From: JACVRW01 sp963808775
GTDB taxonomy: Bacteria; Actinomycetota; Thermoleophilia; Solirubrobacterales; Thermoleophilaceae
Assembly (NCBI GenBank): GCA_963808775.1
Contig: CAWEGR010000004.1
Location: 248,001-312,000, forward strand
Length of the DNA: 64,000 nucleotides
Direction of reading: 5' to 3'
The position numbers were made by a program, and so were the translations under genes. The notes under the pieces were generated by a model, which made no database searches, was not told the origin of the DNA, and saw only the letters and a program-made list of their open reading frames with translations. Positions 59,319 to 64,000 of this stretch are shown piece after piece (position 1 is the stretch's first letter; every line of letters begins with the position of its first letter).

Positions 59319-61108
59319 TCACGCGCCCGCCCCCTCGCGCACGCTCTGCAGGCGCGCCACCTTCAGTGCCAGCTCCAGTGAGAGCAGGTCCTCCTCGCGC
59401 AGGTCGAGACCGGTGACCTGCTGGATCCGCTCGAGCCGCTGGCGCACCGTGTTCGGGTGGATGTAGAGGTCGCGCGCGCTGGCCGCCACGCTGCAGCGCG
59501 CTGCGAGGTAGCGCTCGAGCGTGTCGACGAGGCTCGCGTTGCGCTCCTGGTCGTACGTCACGAGCGCCGCGACCGCCTGCCCGTAGCGGTCGCGCGGCGC
59601 GTCGTCGAGCTCGAGGTTGACGAGGTAGCGATATGCGCCGAGCCGCTCGTACGCCACGGCGCCGCCCGTCGCGGCGAGCGAGCGGCCGATGCGCGCCGCG
59701 TCCGCCGCCTCGCGCATCCGCCTGCGCGCGCTCTGCGCCCCGCGCTCGGGCGCGCTCAGGCCGATGTCGACGCCGAGCTCCGCCCCGATCTCCTCGCACG
59801 CGAGCCGCAGCGGGTCGGCGCCGTCCGCCTCGAGCGCCGGCAGCGGCACCAGCCCGCGCAGCATGTCGTGGCGCTCGTCGAAGAAGGCACGCCGGTAGAG
59901 CCGCCGGAGCCTCGCCTGCACCCGGCCGGCGAGATCGGGCCACGGGACCGGGTCGCCGGGAGCCGCCGGCGCTCTCTCGACGTGCAGGAACACGTGGGGC
60001 CGGCCGAGGTCGCAGCGCGACTCGCTCGCCTTCGCCTCGGCGGTCTGGACGGAGCCCGCCGCGAGGGCGTCGAACATGTCCTTGACGATGTTCTCGGCGG
60101 TCAGCCGCTCGATCAGCTCCGCCTTCTTCAGCCCGACCGCCGTCTGATTCGCGACCGCGCGCAGCAGCTCGGCGTCCTCGTCGGAGAACTCGCGGCCGCG
60201 CAGGCTGCAGCTGAGCAGGCCGAGCTGCTCGTCGCCCGGCCACGAGCGGCGCCACGAGCAGGCGGCCGCCGTCGTCGAGATCCCCGTGGGCGGCGGCACC
60301 GCGCTTGTCGCGCCGCAGGATGTCGAGCAGCAGCGCGGCGCGGCCCGGCCGGGGCGCCGCGACACTCGGCTCGGGCGGATCGGCGGCCGCCATCGCGAGC
60401 TCGTCCGCCTCGGGATCGAGCCGCCAGATCTGGCAGCTGTCGGCGCCGAGCAGCTCGCGCGCGCCGCGCGTGACCGCATCGTGCAGGTCCTCGCGGAGCG
60501 TCACGGCGGCGAGCGCCTGGCTCAGCCGCGTGAGCGTGGTGAGCTCCTCGACGCGCCGGCGCGTCTCCTCGTAGAGCTGCGCGTTCTCGATCGCCCCCGC
60601 CGTGAGCGACGCCGTGTGCACGAGGAAGTTGAGCACGTCGTCGTCGAACTCGCGGGGCGCCTCCGTGTGGAGGACGACGACGCCGAGAACGTCGCCCGAG
60701 CGGCGCAGCAGCGGCACGGCGACCATCGACTGGAACTGCTCCTCCTCGAGCTCCGGCACGAACTTCATGCGCGGGTCCTCCATCGCGCGCTCGCGGATGA
60801 ACTCGGGAGTGCGCGTGCGCGCCACCCAGCCCGTGAGGCCCTCGTCGATGTTCCACGACAGCTCCCCGACGAGCTGCGCGTAGCGCGGTGAGGCGGCGCG
60901 CAGCATCAACCGCTCGCCCTCGAGGAAGTAGATGAAGCAGGCGTGGCAGCCGGTGGCGTCCGTGGCGATATCCACAATGCCGCCGAGGACCCGGTCTATG
61001 GCCAAGCGACGAGGAGACCGTCTTGATGACCGCGTACAGCGTCTCGTTCTCACGCCGTACGCGCTCGAGCGCATCGGCGCGCGCGGGTGAAACCGTCAAG
61101 CGCTCCAT
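59319..61108 (-). CDS. GAF-GAF-PucR transcriptional regulator, two +1 frame breaks
   Basis: About 595 residues after correction. GAF 1 (about 35-185, GCHACFIYFLEGERLML), GAF 2 (about 205-355, LLGADSCQIWRLDPEADELA) and a C-terminal PucR-type HTH (SVAASARDLYIHPNTVRQRLERIQQVTGLDL). Extra bases near 61005 (after VSSSL) and near 60242 (after APLVAG). Such proteins activate nitrogen or amine genes. It is divergent from amt, and a palindrome with a second half-site lies in the shared region. TACGAT at 61125-61130 may be its -10. Confidence 0.87.
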
Positions 61109-61153
61109 CCTTTCCGTGCCGGCGATCGTAACCGGGGCCGACGCAGGTCCCTA

Positions 61154-61168
61154 TGTGAGCATCTCACA
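61154..61168. promoter_or_regulatory. Palindrome TGTGAG-CAT-CTCACA upstream of amt
   Basis: Perfect 6-3-6 inverted repeat between the divergent pucR and amt genes, with a further half-site ATGTGAG at 61186-61192. It lies upstream of the amt -35, as expected for an activator; the PucR protein is the obvious candidate. Confidence 0.6.
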
Positions 61169-61201
61169 CGCGCTTGGCCGCAAGGATGTGAGAGACGGAC
61201 A

Positions 61202-61230
61202 TTGCACGCGTCCACGCGCAGGAATACGGT
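61202..61230 (+). promoter_or_regulatory. Sigma-70-type promoter of amt
   Basis: -35 TTGCAC (61202-61207), exactly 17-bp spacer, -10 TACGGT (61225-61230). Leader of about 70 bases with GGGGAGG before ATG 61310. Confidence 0.6.
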
Positions 61231-61309
61231 CGCCTCGGTCAGTGACTCGTGACAGCAGTCTCATGCGCTGTGCCCGGCCCGCGGGGGTCCGGGCGGGGAG
61301 GAACGGTTG

Positions 61310-62732
61310 ATGGACTTCATCGCACAGGCCAACCTCGAGGAGATCAGCGGGGCTCAGGGCCTGGACAGCGTCATCCTGGGCGAGCAGTTCTACTTCTTCA
61401 CGGTCGTGCTCATGTGGCTGATCCACGCGGGCTTCATGAGCTACGAGGCCGGCGTGGTCAGGCGCAAGAACGTCATGGCCACGGCGATGAAGAACATCCT
61501 GACGATCGCCGTCGTCACGCCGAGCTTCTACTACTTCGGCTGGTGGATCTACAACTGCAACCAGCCCGGTCTGCCGATCGGCCCCAACTCGGCCGACTTC
61601 ACCGCGCTCGCCTGCCAGGGCGGCATCCCGTGGTCCGACGTCTTCGGGCCGAACCTGACCAACAACATCAACCTGATCTTCTTCCTGGCGTTCCTGCTGT
61701 TCTCGTGGACGACCGCCTCGATCATGTCCGGCGCTCTGCTCGAGCGCGTGCGGCTGTCGGCCTACCTGTTGCTGGCCGTGCTGCTCGGCTCCGTCGTCTG
61801 GATCCTCGACGCCGCCTGGGGCTGGAGCGCGGGCGGCTGGCTCACGCTGCGGTTCGGCTTCCATGACGCGATCGCGTCCGGCGTGGTGCACGGCGTGGCG
61901 GGCGCCTTCACGCTCGGGGTGCTGTTCAACCTCGGGCCGCGGATAGGCAAGTACACGCGCGACGGGCTGGCGCGCCAGTTCAGACCACACAACCTGCATC
62001 TCACCCTGCTCGGGCTGATGCTGATCTTCACGGGCTTCTACGCCTTCTACGGCGCCTGTCTCGTGATCTCGTCGACCGCCTTCCCCGGCTGGGCGAACAT
62101 CTACCTCTCGCCCACCACGCTCGGCTCGATCACGATGGTGATCACCCTGGGCTTCGCCGGCGGCTTCACGGGCGGCTACTTCGCGTCGCGCGGCGACCCG
62201 TTCTGGACGGTCTCCGGAGGCCTCGCGGGGGTGATCGGCGTATCCGCGGGCGCGGACGTCTACTCCCCGACGATGGCCTACCTGCTGGCGGCGGTCACGG
62301 CCGTGCTCGCCGTCTACGCCGGGCAACTGGATCGAGAAGAAGATGCGCGTCGACGACGTGGTCGGCGCCGTCGCCGTGCACGGCTGGTCGGGCTTCCTCG
62401 GAATGTTCTGGGTCGGCGTGTTCGCCGCGGGCTACCCGACGGGCCTCAACAACGTCGACTCATCCATCACCGGCCAGCTGATCGGCATGGCCACGTTCCT
62501 GCCGCTCGGCTTCCTGAGCGGCTGGGTCGCCTCGTGGCTTCTCAAGAAGCTCAACCTGCTGCGCGTGCCGCCGGAGGTCGAGATCGAGGGCCTCGACGTC
62601 GCCGAGTACGACGAGGACCTGTACATGCCGGAGTTCGCCGCGCTCACGGAGCACGTGGTCGAGCCGGACGGAACGATCGTGCCGGCCGACCCGGTCTTGC
62701 TCGAGGCCGAGCGGGAGGTGATCAGGCGATGA
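61310..62732 (+). CDS. amt: Ammonium transporter (Amt family), one +1 frame break
   Basis: About 473 residues after correction, eleven membrane helices. The pore twin-His sites are GVVHGVAGAFTLG and AVAVHGWSGFLGMFW. FMSYEAGVVRRKNVMATAMKN is typical of the N-terminal helices. One extra base near 62322 splits AVLAVYAG from NWIEKKMRVDDVVG. The cytoplasmic tail is long and acidic (about 70 residues). ATG 61310 has GGGGAGG 8 bases upstream. Works with glnT/glxBCD in uptake and assimilation of ammonium or methylammonium. Confidence 0.9.
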
Positions 62733-63068
62733 GCGAGTCCATTGCGATCGCGGTCACCGTGGTCACCGTGGCGGCCGTGTTCGGTGTGCTTGCTGCGCCG
62801 CGAGGACATCCGGCTGCGGCGCACCGCACGCCGCCTGCGCGAGCTCGAGCTCGAGGGCATCGAGGAGCTCCAGCGCGCGGATCCCTATCCCGAGGAGGCG
62901 GAGGTCGAGGGCGCCTTCCTGCGTGAGCCGACCGGCGAGCGCACGGAGACGCGCAGGGTCCTGCACGAGGAGCTCGACCGGGCCCGCAGACATACCCGGG
63001 CGCTCGAACGCAAGCGGTCGAGATCCCGAGGCACGAGGAGAGGAAAGGGGGCGGAATGCCTGCTCTGA
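62729..63068 (+). CDS. Single-span coiled-coil protein after amt, one +1 frame break
   Basis: About 112 residues after correction. One membrane helix (about 4-20, SIAIAVTVVTVAAVFGV), then a charged helical part rich in Arg and Glu (LRRTARRLRELELEGIEELQ; HEELDRARRHTRALERK). One extra base near 62789. Start overlaps the amt stop (ATGA), end overlaps the next gene. Unknown family; may regulate the transporter. Confidence 0.55.
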
Positions 63069-63385
63069 TCGACAGCGCGCCCGACTGCATCATCTCGAAC
63101 GAGGCCGCCAAGCCGGCGGACGACTCCGCCGACTTCATCCTCCAGGCGAACTACGAGGACTGCGCCGGGATCATGACGTTCGGCCCGGGCTCGACCTACG
63201 GCGAGGACGGGCAGTCCGCCGAGACGATCTACTACATCGTCACCTGGCTCGGGATCGCCTTCATGGTGGCGACCCTGATCGCCTGGGTCGTGTACGAGAA
63301 CCGGCAGCTGATACGCCACGTGGCCCGCATCAGGAGCAGGTCAACCGAGGGAAGGCCGCCGCAGCCCGGCGTCCAGGCCGACTAG
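63056..63385 (+). CDS. 109-residue single-span membrane protein of the amt operon
   Basis: Outside N-terminal half with Cys 11 and Cys 36 (possible disulfide) and GIMTFGPGSTYGEDGQSAE, one helix (about 59-79, IYYIVTWLGIAFMVATLIAW), then a basic tail. AAAGGGGG precedes the ATG. Overlaps the preceding gene by 13 bases. No family recognised. Confidence 0.6.
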   Translation: MPALIDSAPDCIISNEAAKPADDSADFILQANYEDCAGIMTFGPGSTYGEDGQSAETIYYIVTWLGIAFMVATLIAWVVYENRQLIRHVARIRSRSTEGRPPQPGVQAD

Positions 63386-63397
63386 GAGATTCACGAA

Positions 63398-63565
63398 ATG
63401 GTCGACAACGGCAGCGGCAGGCGGCAAATCGAGTTCCCAGAGAAGCAGACGCACGTGAAGGCGTTCGAGACGGCGATGCTGTTGCTCTCGATCGCATGCG
63501 CGATCATCGTTCTCGTGATCGTGCTCTTCACGAACTGGGGAGTCGAGTTCCGTCCAACGCTCTGA
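63398..63565 (+). CDS. 55-residue single-span membrane protein of the amt operon
   Basis: Charged N-terminus (RRQIEFPEKQTHVKAFETAM), one helix (about 27-46, LLLSIACAIIVLVIVLFTN) and a short tail. AGGAGA lies 8 bases before ATG 63398, 12 bases after the previous stop. Together with the two genes before it, a third small membrane protein after amt. No family recognised. Confidence 0.6.
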   Translation: MVDNGSGRRQIEFPEKQTHVKAFETAMLLLSIACAIIVLVIVLFTNWGVEFRPTL

Positions 63566-63626
63566 GCAGCGCAGAACCCGGCCCGAGATAAGGCCCACCT
63601 GGCCGCAGATCGCGGTCGTCGTCGGC

Positions 63627-63899
63627 GTGCTCCTGTTCGCCTTCTTCGTCGTGCGCGGCTGCCAGCAGGACGAGATCCGCGTCACCCAGGAGCAGGCGGT
63701 CGCGATCGCGCGCGAGCAGGTCGACTTCGAGCCGCGCCGCACGCAGATCCGCTTCCTGCGGCAGGGCCTGAACGGCAAGCCGAACTGGGTCGTCTCGCTC
63801 TCGATCCCGGGCGCGAACGACAACGAGTTCCGTCGCCTCGCGGTCGTTCGCATCGACGCGAACACCGGAGAGGTCAACGGGATGGCGCGCCAGAGGTAA
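63627..63899 (+). CDS. Small anchored PepSY-like protein
   Basis: 90 residues. One N-terminal hydrophobic anchor followed by VTQEQAVAIAREQV and PNWVVSLSIPG...VVRIDANTGEVNG, which has the PepSY domain pattern (often a protease inhibitor or modulator). GTG 63627 is the first start in frame, but the hydrophobic segment seems to begin a few codons earlier (IAVVVGVLLFAF), so a start or indel may be missed. The stop lies 3 bases before the next convergent gene. Confidence 0.6.
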   Translation: MLLFAFFVVRGCQQDEIRVTQEQAVAIAREQVDFEPRRTQIRFLRQGLNGKPNWVVSLSIPGANDNEFRRLAVVRIDANTGEVNGMARQR

Positions 63900-63902
63900 C
63901 GC

Positions 63903-64000
63903 TCAGGCGGCGCGGCGGCCGGCATCCGCCGCGCCGGCGGCGGCCGACAGCGCGCGCCGCAGCGTGGGCAGCCCGGCGCCCGGGTGGATCACGCCGTCGA
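63903..64000 (-). CDS. C-terminal end of an unidentified gene (possibly phytoene-desaturase-like)
   Basis: Only 31 codons are visible, ending at TGA 63903-63905. GVIHPGAGLPTLRALSAAAG resembles the HPGxGxP segment near the C-terminus of CrtI-type FAD desaturases. Too short for certainty. Confidence 0.35.
   Translation of the reverse strand, partial: DGVIHPGAGLPTLRRALSAAAGAADAGRRAA

Noticed and set aside
61154..61168. CRP/FNR binding site
   Set aside because: The spacing TGTGA-N5-TCACA is one base short of the CRP consensus, and no Crp-type regulator is nearby.

Overview
The window is about 64 kb of very GC-rich, densely packed bacterial chromosome. Gene content points to Actinomycetota, most probably class Thermoleophilia (Solirubrobacterales-like). 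The evidence is a Psp system of the PspA/PspAA/PspAB/HtpX type, CarD, DisA, an F420-type LLM oxidoreductase, many acyl-CoA dehydrogenases, RskA-type anti-sigma factors, and numerous genes that appear to be leaderless. The taxonomic placement is inference from gene content only. No stretch longer than about 300 bases lacks a gene. I see no insertion sequence, prophage, CRISPR array or rRNA; there is one tRNA (Thr-UGU).

Layout. 1-5.3 kb: lysA (partial), an alpha/beta hydrolase, a Gly-rich anchored protein, a Zur/Fur-controlled metal ABC transporter without a binding protein, and lgt. 5.4-8.3 kb: secreted subtilase and M23 peptidase. 8.4-13.4 kb: membrane-stress region (htpX, pspAB, an MMPL remnant, a permease, and the pspA-pspAA-unknown operon). 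13.4-31.6 kb: lipid and acyl-CoA metabolism with four acyl-CoA dehydrogenases, thioesterase, thiolase, 3-hydroxyacyl-CoA dehydrogenase, TetR regulators and clear palindromic operators, mixed with a cyclic-nucleotide-domain flavoprotein, a cell-wall-binding lipoprotein, an MFS exporter, a luciferase-like oxidoreductase, an epimerase and a Ser/Thr kinase. 31.6-40.4 kb: CNNM-type transporter, pterin dehydratase, cobalamin-binding-like protein, rhomboid, two ECF sigma/anti-sigma pairs and a PlsC-GpsA fusion. 40.4-41 kb: tRNA-Thr facing a nuclease gene with a LexA-like box. 41-52.5 kb: the disA-carD-ispD-ispF ... cysS-rlmB-sigH order also known from Firmicutes, interrupted by a 4.6-kb block of accessory genes. 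52.5-63.6 kb: a nitrogen module (glxD-glxC-glxB, divergent glnT, a GAF-PucR regulator, amt and three small membrane proteins) and a sensor/antiporter pair.

Two window-wide patterns matter to any user. First, 25 single-base (+1) reading-frame breaks occur in otherwise intact, conserved genes, including ispD and amt. Removing one base at each restores full-length family members, so I annotate these as single genes with probable insertion errors in the sequence. Second, at least 23 genes have a TANNNT hexamer ending 6-10 bases before the start codon, which fits leaderless transcripts; several start codons here were chosen on that basis. Convergent genes are packed extremely tightly, six pairs sharing one CTAG as overlapping stop codons.
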